From: Bacillota bacterium
GTDB lineage: Bacteria > Bacillota > Bacilli > Bacillales_A > Planococcaceae
Length of the DNA stretch: 64,000 nt
Assembly (NCBI GenBank): GCA_023405135.1
Contig: JAEXYZ010000045.1
Coordinates: 33,880 to 97,879 of the forward strand
Direction of reading: 5' to 3'
The notes under the pieces were generated by a model. It was given only the letters and a program-made list of their open reading frames with translations. It ran no database searches and had not been told where the DNA came from. Of the stretch, positions 55,263 through 63,711 are shown piece by piece. The position numbers and the translations under genes are program-made. Position 1 is the first letter of the stretch. Every line of letters starts with the position of its first letter.

Positions 55263-55267
55263 ACAAA

Positions 55268-56161
55268 TTATTTTAAGAAATCTTCATTTAAATAACTTGG
55301 GTCTGGGTAAGTGTAGAAGCCTTTTTTCGTCTCGACACCAAGTCTTCCTTTGTCGATATACTCAGATTTCAGTAAGGCAGCTATTTTTTTAAATTCCTCT
55401 TGCCCAGCTTCTCCTTTTGCATTTGCAATATTATATGCAGTGTTAATCCCAACGATATCTAATATTGCAAAAGGACCTTTTGGAGAACCGGTAGCAATCA
55501 TCCATGTTTTATCGATTGTTTCAACATCTGCTACCTGCTTTAATAGCAACATTTGCGCAGCCTCTAAAAAAGGAACTAATAACGAATTTAAAATATAGCC
55601 AGGCTGCTCCTTTTGTAGAGGCAAAGCAACCATTCCTATTGCCTTTGCAAAATCAATTACATCTTCAAATACTTTGTTATCAGTATTTGGATGCTTCATA
55701 ATTTCAGCCGTATTATTTAACCATATTTCATTTGCAAAATGTAAGGCTAAAAATTTATGGGGACGTCCCGTACTTTCCGCAAACTGGCTTGGTAAAAGAG
55801 TTGACGAATTCGTAGCAAATATTGTCTTGTCCGGCGCTACTTTACTTAAACTGTTATAAAAATCCGTTTTAATTTTTACAACTTCAGGTACGGCTTCAAT
55901 CAGTAAATCTGCATCTTTTACAGCTTCAGATAAATCGGTAAAGAAAGACATACGACTATGGGCTAAATTTACTTCTTCCTCGTCCACTCCTAAATCTTGC
56001 TGATAGCGGACTTTTAAATTTATAATTCTGTTTTTCGCACGTTCAATCGCTTCTTCATTAATATCATAAACAGAAACGTTAAAACCTTTAAATGCAGTTT
56101 GGAAAGCGATTTGACTTCCTAAAATACCACTACCTGCAACAGCTATATTTTTGAAATTCGT
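55268..56161 (-). CDS. 3-hydroxyacyl-CoA dehydrogenase (probable ACG start)
   Basis: The 297-residue enzyme oxidises 3-hydroxyacyl-CoA with NAD. Its Rossmann motif is AGSGILGSQIA, and the catalytic region carries FATNSSTLLPS with LALHFAN. The C-terminal domain has GSPKGPFAILDIVG. No in-frame ATG, GTG or TTG lies at a sensible place. A consensus AAGGAG (56174-56169) sits exactly 7 nt before an ACG codon (56161-56159), directly before NFKNIAVAG, where homologues would begin with Met. A TTG at 56191 exists but has no ribosome site and would add ten residues. So either ACG serves as a rare start or the start codon has been lost by one mutation. It is a single gene. Confidence 0.75.
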   Translation of the reverse strand, partial: TNFKNIAVAGSGILGSQIAFQTAFKGFNVSVYDINEEAIERAKNRIINLKVRYQQDLGVDEEEVNLAHSRMSFFTDLSEAVKDADLLIEAVPEVVKIKTDFYNSLSKVAPDKTIFATNSSTLLPSQFAESTGRPHKFLALHFANEIWLNNTAEIMKHPNTDNKVFEDVIDFAKAIGMVALPLQKEQPGYILNSLLVPFLEAAQMLLLKQVADVETIDKTWMIATGSPKGPFAILDIVGINTAYNIANAKGEAGQEEFKKIAALLKSEYIDKGRLGVETKKGFYTYPDPSYLNEDFLK

Positions 56162-56345
56162 CTCGATACTCCTTACATAGTTTTTACACAACTTAAAATA
56201 ATTGAGCTATTTGTGTTCATCTTTTATAATACACATGCTATGATTTTTTAATCAAAGGTTTTTAAATTCAATAATTAGTTAGAACCTATTTTCGTTCTTA
56301 CTTTATTTGATTTTGAATACGATGCTATAAAGGGGTGATAAGATT

Positions 56346-56903
56346 ATGTCTATCGCAGTTATTTATGGTAGTACCCGAGAGAACGGAAATACAGAATGGT
56401 TAACTGAGCAAGTAATAAACGGAATTCCGGTTGAAAAAATTTTTTTAAGGGAGTTCAATATTTTACCAATTAAAGATGAAAGACATACAGAAGCTGGATT
56501 TCAAGAAGTTTCAGATGACTATGATTTAATCATAGAACGAGTTTTAAAGCATGATATTCTTATTTTTGCGACACCTGTTTATTGGTATAGTATGAGTGGG
56601 ACGATGAAGTTATTTATTGATCGTTGGTCTCAAACGTTAAGGGATAAAAACTTCCCAAATTTTAGAGCTCAATTAGGAAAGAAAAAAGCATTTGTCATTG
56701 CTGTAGGAGGGGATAATCCTTCCATAAAAGCATTACCTTTAATCCAACAGTTTAAATATATTTTCGACTTTTTTAATATGAGCTTTGAAGGATATTTAAT
56801 AGGTAAAGCTAGTAAACCTGGCGAAATGCAAAACGATCAAAAAGCAATCGCAGCTGCTAAACAAATGCAATTGCTTTTAAAGGACCAATTAAAATCAAAT
56901 TAA
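56346..56903 (+). CDS. NAD(P)H-dependent FMN reductase / flavodoxin-like protein
   Basis: The 185-residue flavoprotein has the FMN-phosphate loop GSTRENGNT (9-17) and a second FMN segment TPVYWYSMSGTMKLFIDR, typical of the NAD(P)H-dependent FMN reductase and iron-sulfur flavoprotein family. It reduces FMN or quinones and could supply reduced flavin to monooxygenases such as the LLM enzyme at 41358, though there is no operon link. The ATG follows AAAGGGGTG. A bidirectional terminator separates it from the AraC gene. Confidence 0.85.
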   Translation: MSIAVIYGSTRENGNTEWLTEQVINGIPVEKIFLREFNILPIKDERHTEAGFQEVSDDYDLIIERVLKHDILIFATPVYWYSMSGTMKLFIDRWSQTLRDKNFPNFRAQLGKKKAFVIAVGGDNPSIKALPLIQQFKYIFDFFNMSFEGYLIGKASKPGEMQNDQKAIAAAKQMQLLLKDQLKSN

Positions 56904-56905
56904 AC

Positions 56906-56940
56906 AAAACGAGTTGATCTAACTGTTCAACTCGTTTTTA
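56906..56940. terminator. Bidirectional terminator
   Basis: AAAACGAGTTGA (56906-56917) pairs perfectly with TCAACTCGTTTT (56927-56938) between convergent genes. Confidence 0.88.
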
Positions 56941-56946
56941 TATGCA

Positions 56947-57735
56947 TTATTTAAAAAATTGCTGATATTGCTTTGGTGTAAAATTCGTCATTTGTTTAAA
57001 TACTTTTATAAAATGAGCTTGATCATAGAATCCATTGTCATAAATAATATCTTGAGTTGACGTATTTGAACAAAGTAAAAATTCATCAATGACAAATTGA
57101 AACTGGACAATTTTAGAAAATTGTTTTGGAGAAAACCCTACATTTTCTGTAAATTTCCTTCGAATATATTGTTCTGTATACCCAATATCTCGAGATAATT
57201 CTTTTATACTAATTGTTCCTTTCGAGTCATATATTTTTTGAATGGCATAATCTGTTATGTCTTTATATGAATTGTTAGATTGTTGGATTGATAAAATGAA
57301 TTTTTCAAATGTAGAGATTCTTTGTTGAAAGGAATTGCATTCGGCGATTTGTTCTAGGATGGGAATACGATAGGTGAGAACTTCGAATAAAGGGATCAGT
57401 TGCCCGATTAATTCATGCAAATGATTATTTAATTGAATAACTGTTTGTTCTGGATAAAATCGAACACCAAAGTAAATACAGTCATTTAATAACTCTGGAT
57501 GTTCTTTTCGAAACAGTGGGCTTGTCCATAAAAAAACATTTCGTTTATTCGGGTCACAACAAAATAAAAAGTCAAAACAACCGTCTGGGACAAGGGACAA
57601 ATGAGTCTCTGTCTCTTTTTTAGTTCGAAATTGATAAAACAAGGCGATATTTGAATGTTGATTTCTAGATGGTTTGTATTCGGTGTAATTTAATGTATTT
57701 GAATTTATTTCAGGTTGAAATGGAAAATAGTACAT
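56947..57735 (-). CDS. AraC family transcriptional regulator
   Basis: The 262-residue regulator has an N-terminal beta-barrel sensor-like region (about 1-140, with HLSLVPDGCFDFLFC) and a C-terminal double HTH (about 165-260) with GTISIKELSRDIGYTEQYIR and FIKVFKQMTNFTPKQYQQF. I chose the ATG at 57735, with AAGGAGG 7 nt upstream; the ATG at 57780 would add 15 unlikely residues. It is divergent from the copper amine oxidase gene, so it probably activates that gene in response to an amine. A nitrogen-control-like box lies between the two. Confidence 0.88.
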   Translation of the reverse strand: MYYFPFQPEINSNTLNYTEYKPSRNQHSNIALFYQFRTKKETETHLSLVPDGCFDFLFCCDPNKRNVFLWTSPLFRKEHPELLNDCIYFGVRFYPEQTVIQLNNHLHELIGQLIPLFEVLTYRIPILEQIAECNSFQQRISTFEKFILSIQQSNNSYKDITDYAIQKIYDSKGTISIKELSRDIGYTEQYIRRKFTENVGFSPKQFSKIVQFQFVIDEFLLCSNTSTQDIIYDNGFYDQAHFIKVFKQMTNFTPKQYQQFFK

Positions 57736-57813
57736 TTTTATTTCCTCCTTACAACTCATATTCACTATTACAATATTCATTATAATTAATTTTTTGAAAA
57801 TTTAAATAGTTAA

Positions 57814-57830
57814 TGATACATTTTTTAACA
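57814..57830 (+). promoter_or_regulatory. TnrA/GlnR-like nitrogen box
   Basis: TGATACATTTTTTAACA matches the TnrA/GlnR consensus TGTNANAWWWTMTNACA at all but two specified positions. It lies between the divergent AraC and amine oxidase genes, where nitrogen limitation control would make sense. Confidence 0.5.
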
Positions 57831-57963
57831 TTTTTAGATTAGAAAAAGTTACACAGTTTCTTTTTTTACAATTTTTATATTTTTATACATGTTAAATTAT
57901 GACTATCAACCTTACAGAAAAGAAAAAAGTGTAAGGAAATATAACATTATAGGAGGATTCATT

Positions 57964-59913
57964 ATGAAAATTCAAACTACGCAAGCAATCCATCCACTTG
58001 AACCATTAACAGCAGACGAAATTACATTAGCAGTTGAGACGGTAAAAAAAGAAAAACAGCTAAAAGAGGAAATTCGATTTGCACAAGTTTTACTACATGA
58101 ACCAGCTAAAGAAGTAGTGCTTAATTTTGTAGAAGGTAGCTCATTTGAAAGGGAAGCATTTTTAATCATTTTGGATCCGACTACAAATGAAACCTTTGAG
58201 GCAATCGTTTCATTAACTGAAGAAAAAGTCACTTCTTGGGAGTTAATTCCGGATGTTCGACCTGGCTTTATGCTTGATGAATTCGAAGAAGTAGAAGAAT
58301 ATTTAAAAAATCATCCTGATTACCAAGCTGCATTATTAAAACGTGGTATAACAGATCCAAGTTTAGTCATGATTGATCCTTGGTCAGCTGGATATTATAA
58401 CATTCCTGAAGACGAAGGACGCCGGATTGTCCGCGCAATCGCTTGGGTTCGTCCAGCTCCTAAACAAAATGGCTATTGCTATCCAATATCAGGCTTAATT
58501 GCTGTCGTTGATGTGAATAAAATGGAAATTGTTCGATTAGAAGATTATGGTGTAAAACCAATTCCACCAACAGAAGGTGCCTATATTCCAGAAGAAGCAA
58601 GCGAATATGACATTGGTTTCCGTCAAGATGTGAAACCGCTAGACATTATTCAACCTGAAGGCCCAAGTTTCACAATTAACGGTCATTGCATCGATTGGCA
58701 AAAGTGGAAAATTCGTTTCGGTTTTACTCCGCGGGAAGGGTTAGTTATTCATACAGTTAGTTATAAAGATAAAGAAAAGGAACGTCCGATTTTATATCGT
58801 GCAGCATTATCTGAAATGGTTGTTCCATATGGGGATACAAGCCCAACCCATAATTGGCAAAATGCATTTGATGCTGGAGAATATGGTATTGGGCAACTTG
58901 CAAACTCATTAGAGCTAGGTTGTGACTGTGTTGGTCATATTCAATATTTTGATGCGGTCATGTCGAATAGTAAAGGTGAGCCATTCACGATTAAAAATGC
59001 CGTTTGTTTACATGAAGAAGATTATGGCGTTGCTTGGAAGCATACCGACTGGCGTACAAATCAAGTTGAAGTTCGTCGTTCCCGCCGCTTAGTTATTTCA
59101 TTCTTTGCAACAGTAGCAAACTATGATTATGGCTTCTTCTGGTCCTTCTATCAAGACGGCACAATTGAATGTGAAGTGAAATTAACAGGCGTTTTAAATG
59201 TCGGAGCTTTAGATGAAGGAGAAAAACCGAAATACGGTACGGAAGTTGCCCCTCAAGTAAATGCGCCTTACCATCAACATTTCTTTAATTTCCGAATTGA
59301 TCCGATGATTGATGGAGTCAACAACTCATTAGTTGAATCTTATACAGTTGCTGAAAAACCAGGACCAGACAATCCGAACAATAACGGATTCTATACAATT
59401 GCAAAAGCATTCAAAACAGAAAGTGAAGCAGTTAGTAATATTGATATTGCAAAACAAACGACATGGAAAATTGTCAATCCGAACTCAAAGAATTTTGTAG
59501 GCCAACCTGTAGGCTATAAAATCGTTACTGGTGAAAACTGTCATCCATTTGCGACAGATGAAGCAACTGTTATTCAACGAGCAGGGTATATTAAAAATCA
59601 TTTATATGTTACTAAATATGATCCGAAACAAATGTATGCATCTGGTCGCTACCCTAATCAATCGAAAGGTGGCGATAGTTTAGAGCATTATATAAAAGCG
59701 GATCGTCCAATTGAAAATACCGATATTGTCGTTTGGTATACAATGGGGCATCACCATATTACCCGTACGGAAGATTGGCCGGTAATGCCTACTGCTTATC
59801 AAAGCTTCCAATTAAAACCAAATGGATTCTTTGACCGTAACCCGGCATTAGACTTACCAAGACCGAAAGCGAAAAATGCTTGCCAAATGTCTGCTGGAGA
59901 TAGTTGTCATTAA
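57964..59913 (+). CDS. Copper amine oxidase (TPQ-dependent primary-amine oxidase)
   Basis: The 649-residue enzyme oxidises primary amines to aldehyde, ammonia and hydrogen peroxide. The cofactor tyrosine is Tyr387 in ANYDYG and the catalytic base Asp303 is in NAFDAGEYG; their spacing of 84 equals that in the Arthrobacter globiformis enzyme. Copper ligands are His437 and His439 (YHQHF) and one His of GHHHITR (596-598). No signal peptide is present, so it is cytosolic. I chose the ATG at 57964, after AGGAGG, not the ATG at 57889. Copper amine oxidases are uncommon in sporulating Firmicutes. With the demethylase genes nearby, methylamine is a likely substrate; phenylethylamine or tyramine are alternatives. 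Confidence 0.92.
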   Translation: MKIQTTQAIHPLEPLTADEITLAVETVKKEKQLKEEIRFAQVLLHEPAKEVVLNFVEGSSFEREAFLIILDPTTNETFEAIVSLTEEKVTSWELIPDVRPGFMLDEFEEVEEYLKNHPDYQAALLKRGITDPSLVMIDPWSAGYYNIPEDEGRRIVRAIAWVRPAPKQNGYCYPISGLIAVVDVNKMEIVRLEDYGVKPIPPTEGAYIPEEASEYDIGFRQDVKPLDIIQPEGPSFTINGHCIDWQKWKIRFGFTPREGLVIHTVSYKDKEKERPILYRAALSEMVVPYGDTSPTHNWQNAFDAGEYGIGQLANSLELGCDCVGHIQYFDAVMSNSKGEPFTIKNAVCLHEEDYGVAWKHTDWRTNQVEVRRSRRLVISFFATVANYDYGFFWSFYQDGTIECEVKLTGVLNVGALDEGEKPKYGTEVAPQVNAPYHQHFFNFRIDPMIDGVNNSLVESYTVAEKPGPDNPNNNGFYTIAKAFKTESEAVSNIDIAKQTTWKIVNPNSKNFVGQPVGYKIVTGENCHPFATDEATVIQRAGYIKNHLYVTKYDPKQMYASGRYPNQSKGGDSLEHYIKADRPIENTDIVVWYTMGHHHITRTEDWPVMPTAYQSFQLKPNGFFDRNPALDLPRPKAKNACQMSAGDSCH

Positions 59914-59920
59914 TTAAGGG

Positions 59921-59951
59921 AGCTAGCAATTTTGCTAGCTTTTCATTTTTA
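59921..59951 (+). terminator. Intraoperonic hairpin after the amine oxidase gene
   Basis: AGCTAGCAA (59921-59929) pairs perfectly with TTGCTAGCT (59932-59940) and a T-rich tail follows. Because the next ribosome site begins at once, it is probably a partial terminator. Confidence 0.75.
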
Positions 59952-59962
59952 AAGGAGGGGTT

Positions 59963-60532
59963 ATGATGTTGCTTCCTATTAGCGCTTTATTAGTCGTAAT
60001 TTATACGATTGTTCTTTGTATTAATGCCAAGAAGTCTGAAGGTGTTAGTGCAACTTCAGGCAAGTGTGTTGCTATGTCTTATGGCATGATTAGCGGAACT
60101 GCCGTCGGATTAATTGCAGGCATATATATGCAAGGAGAATTGGCTTATTCTACTGTACTTTCGATTGGTATTAGTGCAATTCTAGGTTTTTTCGTTGGTC
60201 GTATTTTTGGTCTGAATGGAATTGTCGAAGCTCTTGCAGCAAGTTTTATGGGTGCAATGATGGGGGCGATGTTAGGAGAAATGCTAACACCTTCTAATCA
60301 ACTATTTATGGTAATTGTCATGGATCTTATGTACGCCTTAGTAGTTACTGGATTACTATTGATGATTGGTTCTGAACATAAAAAAGTGAACAAATCATCA
60401 ACTGTAAAAATAGCTCCACTTCTCATTATGTTGCTTCTTTCATTTTCGAGTGTAAGCATTGTTGCAGCTTTAGATCAAAGCACTGTGGATGTAGAGCAAG
60501 AACTACAAAATGATCATGAACATCATCATTAA
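59963..60532 (+). CDS. Met/His-rich small membrane protein
   Basis: The 189-residue product has about five membrane helices. The first is near 4-20; another holds the Met-rich stretch GAMMGAMLGEML near 96-107. The C-terminus ends in NDHEHHH. Methionine clusters and His tails are common in copper-handling proteins, so a copper supply role for the amine oxidase made just upstream is a reasonable guess, but no family is recognised. The start is ATG at 59963 or 59966 after AAAGGAGGGG. It is 49 nt downstream of the oxidase gene. Confidence 0.65.
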   Translation: MMLLPISALLVVIYTIVLCINAKKSEGVSATSGKCVAMSYGMISGTAVGLIAGIYMQGELAYSTVLSIGISAILGFFVGRIFGLNGIVEALAASFMGAMMGAMLGEMLTPSNQLFMVIVMDLMYALVVTGLLLMIGSEHKKVNKSSTVKIAPLLIMLLLSFSSVSIVAALDQSTVDVEQELQNDHEHHH

Positions 60533-60602
60533 GTTCGTAAACTGTATTTTACTAGATCACTTAAAAGTTTTAAAACAATCATTTATAAAGGTGGTTTTAT
60601 TT

Positions 60603-61025
60603 ATGGAAATGACTTTAAAATTAGCCCAACAAATTATTGAAGGGGCAAAGGAAGAGGCGCAAAAATTAAATGTTAAAATGGTTATTTCAATTGTTGATGA
60701 TGGAGGTAATTTAATTGCGCTACATCGCATGGACGATGCCTGGATTGGAAGTATTGACATTGCTCAAGGAAAAGCTTGGACATCCGTTGCCTTTAAATTA
60801 GAAACAGAAAGTTTGGCAAATGCAACCATTCCAGAGCAAGAGTTGTATGGTATTAATACGACAAACAGCGGGAAGATTGTTGTATTTGGTGGGGGAATAC
60901 CGTTATTGTTTGACGGAAAAGTAATTGGTGCAATAGGAGTAAGTGGAAGTACAGTAGCAAATGATATTGCTGTAGCAAAAGCTGGAGTAAAACTATTCGA
61001 AGATACTCTTGTAACAGTTAAATAA
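60603..61025 (+). CDS. HbpS/GlcG-family (heme-binding type) protein
   Basis: The 140-residue product matches the HbpS-like/GlcG domain (PF03928 type): LKLAQQIIEGAKEEA, ISIVDDGGNLIALHRMDDA, DIAQGKAWTSVAF and the glycine-rich FGGGIPLLFDGKVIGAIGVSG. HbpS of Streptomyces binds heme and senses oxidative stress; other members support oxidative or cofactor-linked operons. The ATG at 60603 follows AAAGGTGG by 8 nt. Lying between a copper oxidase and a heme-dependent demethylase, it may help with heme or with peroxide made by the oxidase; that is inference. Confidence 0.85.
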   Translation: MEMTLKLAQQIIEGAKEEAQKLNVKMVISIVDDGGNLIALHRMDDAWIGSIDIAQGKAWTSVAFKLETESLANATIPEQELYGINTTNSGKIVVFGGGIPLLFDGKVIGAIGVSGSTVANDIAVAKAGVKLFEDTLVTVK

Positions 61026-61031
61026 ATTTTA

Positions 61032-61071
61032 AAGAAGCCAACTTACGATTTTAGTTGGCTTCTTGTTTTTC
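61032..61071 (+). terminator. Terminator of the amine oxidase operon
   Basis: AAGAAGCCAACT (61032-61043) pairs perfectly with AGTTGGCTTCTT (61053-61064), followed by GTTTTTC. It separates the operon from the convergent demethylase genes. Confidence 0.9.
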
Positions 61072-61079
61072 ATTTCCCC

Positions 61080-62036
61080 TTATAGATTTAAAACTAACAA
61101 GTCATCCTGCGCCCTCGATACACACGTTAATATGCAATTATTCTGTTGCTTTTCAGCTTCAGTTAAAAATAAATCCCGATGATCAACGTTTCCGTTTAAT
61201 ACTTCAATTTGACAACTTCCACATCCACCAATTTTACATGAATAGGGAGCTTGTATTTGATGTTTTAATAAACTATCTAGTAATGTTTCATTTGATTTTA
61301 CTTCGATTATTTTTTTACTACGAGCAAGGTGTACTTGAAAAGGTTCAGTTTTACCGAAGCTAGGAGGAGTAAATAATTCATAATGGATTGTTCGATTCGT
61401 ATAACCTATTAATTTAGCATGCTCCGAAAAATCGTTCATCATCTTTTCTGAACCACAAAAATAAACATGAGTACCAATTGGTTGATTTTCCATAATGTTC
61501 GATTTTATACGATGTCCATTTGAAGAAAAATAAAAATTACATTCATTTGGGAAATCTTCGTTAAGCTCTTTATAAAAGGCGCATTGTTCTTTAGAAGGTG
61601 CTGCGTAATGTAATTCGAAAGGGATTGCGTCTGCTTTTAATGTTTCCATCATAGATAGAAACGGGGTAATACCAATTCCCATTGCGAAGAAAAGATGTTT
61701 TTTTCCTTGATTGCTTAAAGGGAAGTGGTTTTTCGGAAAACTAATTTTAAGACGATCGCCTTCCTTCATATGCTCATGCCAAAATAAAGAACCTCCTTTT
61801 GAGTTTTGTTGCTTTCTAATGGCAATGGAATAGAGGGAGTGTTCTTTCGGACTATTTGTCAATGAATAACGACGCTCAATGAATCCTTCCATTCCTTTTA
61901 CGCGAGTAATAATGTGTGAACCTGCACTAAAACGAGGTAACGATGTAGCATCTACTGGTGCCAACTTGAATTTTTTTATAGAACTAGTTAGCTGCACTAT
62001 ATTTTCAACATAGACTTCGATAAATTGTTTCTCCAT
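61080..62036 (-). CDS. PDR/VanB-type reductase of the dimethylamine monooxygenase
   Basis: The 318-residue reductase has an FMN-binding barrel (about 1-100, with RRYSLTNSP), an NAD(P)H-binding lobe (about 105-220, LFFAMGIGITPFLSMME and YFCGSEKMM) and a C-terminal plant-type [2Fe-2S] domain with CKIGGCGSCQ and a final Cys in NNCILTC. It would pass electrons from NAD(P)H to the heme subunit. I chose the ATG at 62036, 8 nt after AGGGG. It is the last gene of the dmm-like set, 11 nt after the preceding stop. It corresponds to the reductase of heme-dependent oxidative N-demethylase systems. Confidence 0.88.
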   Translation of the reverse strand: MEKQFIEVYVENIVQLTSSIKKFKLAPVDATSLPRFSAGSHIITRVKGMEGFIERRYSLTNSPKEHSLYSIAIRKQQNSKGGSLFWHEHMKEGDRLKISFPKNHFPLSNQGKKHLFFAMGIGITPFLSMMETLKADAIPFELHYAAPSKEQCAFYKELNEDFPNECNFYFSSNGHRIKSNIMENQPIGTHVYFCGSEKMMNDFSEHAKLIGYTNRTIHYELFTPPSFGKTEPFQVHLARSKKIIEVKSNETLLDSLLKHQIQAPYSCKIGGCGSCQIEVLNGNVDHRDLFLTEAEKQQNNCILTCVSRAQDDLLVLNL

Positions 62037-62047
62037 TGACCTCACCC

Positions 62048-62593
62048 CTATATATGAATGTATCCTAAATAAGCATTATGAAGTTTTGAAAAGTGATTTG
62101 AAACATCTAGCTGTGAATGACAGTTTTTGCAAAGGACATGTTCAATAGTCTGAGATGGAAAGAGGGAATAGCATCTTACACAAAAAACTTTTTTCAAATC
62201 CCCCTCCAACACAATTTTATGGATAGCATCTAACGGAAACCCGACTTGTGTACCGATCTTTTCCCACTCAGTAATTGTTTCCCTTGTACCAATTACAATC
62301 ATATGTGTACCAATTTTTTGCTGCTGTAAATAGTTCGATAAATCAGCTGAATCTAATTGACTAAAGTGGATAGGTAAGTGAGGGAAATTTTCATAAATAG
62401 CTTTCTCGATATTTTCCAAAACTGAAAATGCTTTTATATGCAATAGTGGTTTTTTCACTAGTTTTGCAATGTTATTAATTAATTCAAGTTGTTGTAAGAC
62501 GGAAGATTGTTCAATGAAAATTAACCCTTTTTTTATATTTGTCGGCAATCCAATTAATGAAAGATTTGGGTTAGAGTTAAATTTTACTTGCAT
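62048..62593 (-). CDS. dmmA: Dimethylamine monooxygenase subunit DmmA-like
   Basis: The 181-residue product has a mixed alpha/beta body and a C-terminal zinc-ribbon-like pair, CVRCY (about residues 150-154) and CKNCHS, followed by the conserved SNHFSKLHNAYLGY tail. These are the features of DmmA-type subunits in dimethylamine monooxygenases. The start is ATG at 62593 with GGGAGG 7 nt upstream; the ATG at 62611 lies before that site. It overlaps the end of the dmmD-like gene by 17 nt. Its role, probably complex assembly or electron transfer, is less defined than that of its partners. Confidence 0.75.
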   Translation of the reverse strand: MQVKFNSNPNLSLIGLPTNIKKGLIFIEQSSVLQQLELINNIAKLVKKPLLHIKAFSVLENIEKAIYENFPHLPIHFSQLDSADLSNYLQQQKIGTHMIVIGTRETITEWEKIGTQVGFPLDAIHKIVLEGDLKKVFCVRCYSLFPSQTIEHVLCKNCHSQLDVSNHFSKLHNAYLGYIHI

Positions 62594-63560
62594 TGTGATT
62601 CCTCCCTTCATTCGCAGCAGTTAAATATTGAACTAACAATTCTTGGTATGAATAAAACCCTTTGTACTCAGCCATGTATTGTGGAATATCTGACATAACA
62701 GAGAGTAGTCGTTTCTTATAAACATCATTTTGAATAAGTTGTTCAAAGGATTTCAAATAAGTATGAAGACTAAATAAAATGCCGTTACTTTCACCTAAAC
62801 GAAATAGTTTTTGATGCTCCACTCGTAAATGGACAAGTTCGCCAATATTTTGATCTGTTAATTGCGCTTTTTGTTTACCCCAATCATCGTAATTTTCAGG
62901 GAACGTATGAAGATGAGGGCCTACTGTTAATGTCCAATTCAATCTAGCCCATGGTTTTCCGAGCTCCATTCTTAAAAGGAAGTTTCGAACTTTCTCCGCT
63001 AATCCTGATGAAGAAAAGACTGGTACCGGTGAATGAAATTCGAGGTAGGTCATGCCAATATTAAAAGCTAGTGACCAATTTGCAGGGAAACAAAGCTGTC
63101 CTGCATCCATAAATAAATCCCCATCCCGCTGCGATAAGTAAATAAGGTCTTCCTGGATATGACGACCAATAAAATCAAGGGGCTCATAAGGAAGTGTATC
63201 AGTCTTTCCGAATACGAAGGTTTGCTGTTCATTTAATAAATGATTCGTAAATGTGCTATTCGGAAAATGATTTTCTAGTGTGAAATATTGGGGAAAGCGT
63301 TCAACTAATTCCAGCATGATTAGTTCGAATATTTCCCATTGCGCCTCTATTGTTGAAGGGAAGGACTGAAAGCAACGGTTAGGCGAGTTGTCTAAAAGCT
63401 TACGTTTTAATTGAATTTCTTCTTTATAATCCTTTGTGATTGTCACGACATGGGATGGATCAAGTGCAACGGAATTATTTGAATATCGATATTGATCCGA
63501 GTGAAAAGGGAATGAGAAAGAATCGGATAAAGTAATATCAAAAGGTGAAGTAAACGTCAT
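62577..63560 (-). CDS. dmmD: Heme-dependent oxidative N-demethylase catalytic subunit (DUF3445)
   Basis: The 327-residue product matches the DUF3445 / HODM alpha-subunit family. Features include FMDAGQLCFPANWSL near 152-166, NWTLTVGPHLH and LRVEHQKLFRL near 245-257. In characterised Pseudomonas and marine Rhodobacteraceae systems this subunit binds heme and oxygen and removes a methyl group from dimethylamine, yielding methylamine and formaldehyde. The ATG follows AAGGAGGAA. It is the first gene of the minus-strand trio and diverges from the ammonium transporter gene. Confidence 0.85.
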   Translation of the reverse strand: MTFTSPFDITLSDSFSFPFHSDQYRYSNNSVALDPSHVVTITKDYKEEIQLKRKLLDNSPNRCFQSFPSTIEAQWEIFELIMLELVERFPQYFTLENHFPNSTFTNHLLNEQQTFVFGKTDTLPYEPLDFIGRHIQEDLIYLSQRDGDLFMDAGQLCFPANWSLAFNIGMTYLEFHSPVPVFSSSGLAEKVRNFLLRMELGKPWARLNWTLTVGPHLHTFPENYDDWGKQKAQLTDQNIGELVHLRVEHQKLFRLGESNGILFSLHTYLKSFEQLIQNDVYKKRLLSVMSDIPQYMAEYKGFYSYQELLVQYLTAANEGRNHNASKI

Positions 63561-63663
63561 ATAAATTCCTCCTTAAACGATAGAAGGAACTTTTCTCAAT
63601 TATCGGGATTAGAAAATAAATTTGATTTCCCAACTATTAGGAAAACTTGATTATCAATCCTTT

Positions 63664-63691
63664 TTGATTCTGTCATAGTAGGTACTATATT
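63664..63691 (+). promoter_or_regulatory. Candidate promoter of the ammonium transporter gene
   Basis: TTGATT (63664-63669), a 16-nt spacer and TATATT (63686-63691) precede the start by 20 nt. A TGTCATA half-site of the TnrA/GlnR box overlaps the spacer (63671-63677), but the other half is missing. Confidence 0.4.
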
Positions 63692-63711
63692 TCGAGATTG
63701 GAGGAAATAAT

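Noticed and set aside
57889..57963. Leader extension of the copper amine oxidase from the ATG at 57889
   Set aside because: It contains the AGGAGG ribosome site of the true start at 57964 and is not like a signal peptide.
63671..63690. Full TnrA/GlnR box before the ammonium transporter
   Set aside because: Only the TGTCATA half fits; the other half has several mismatches.
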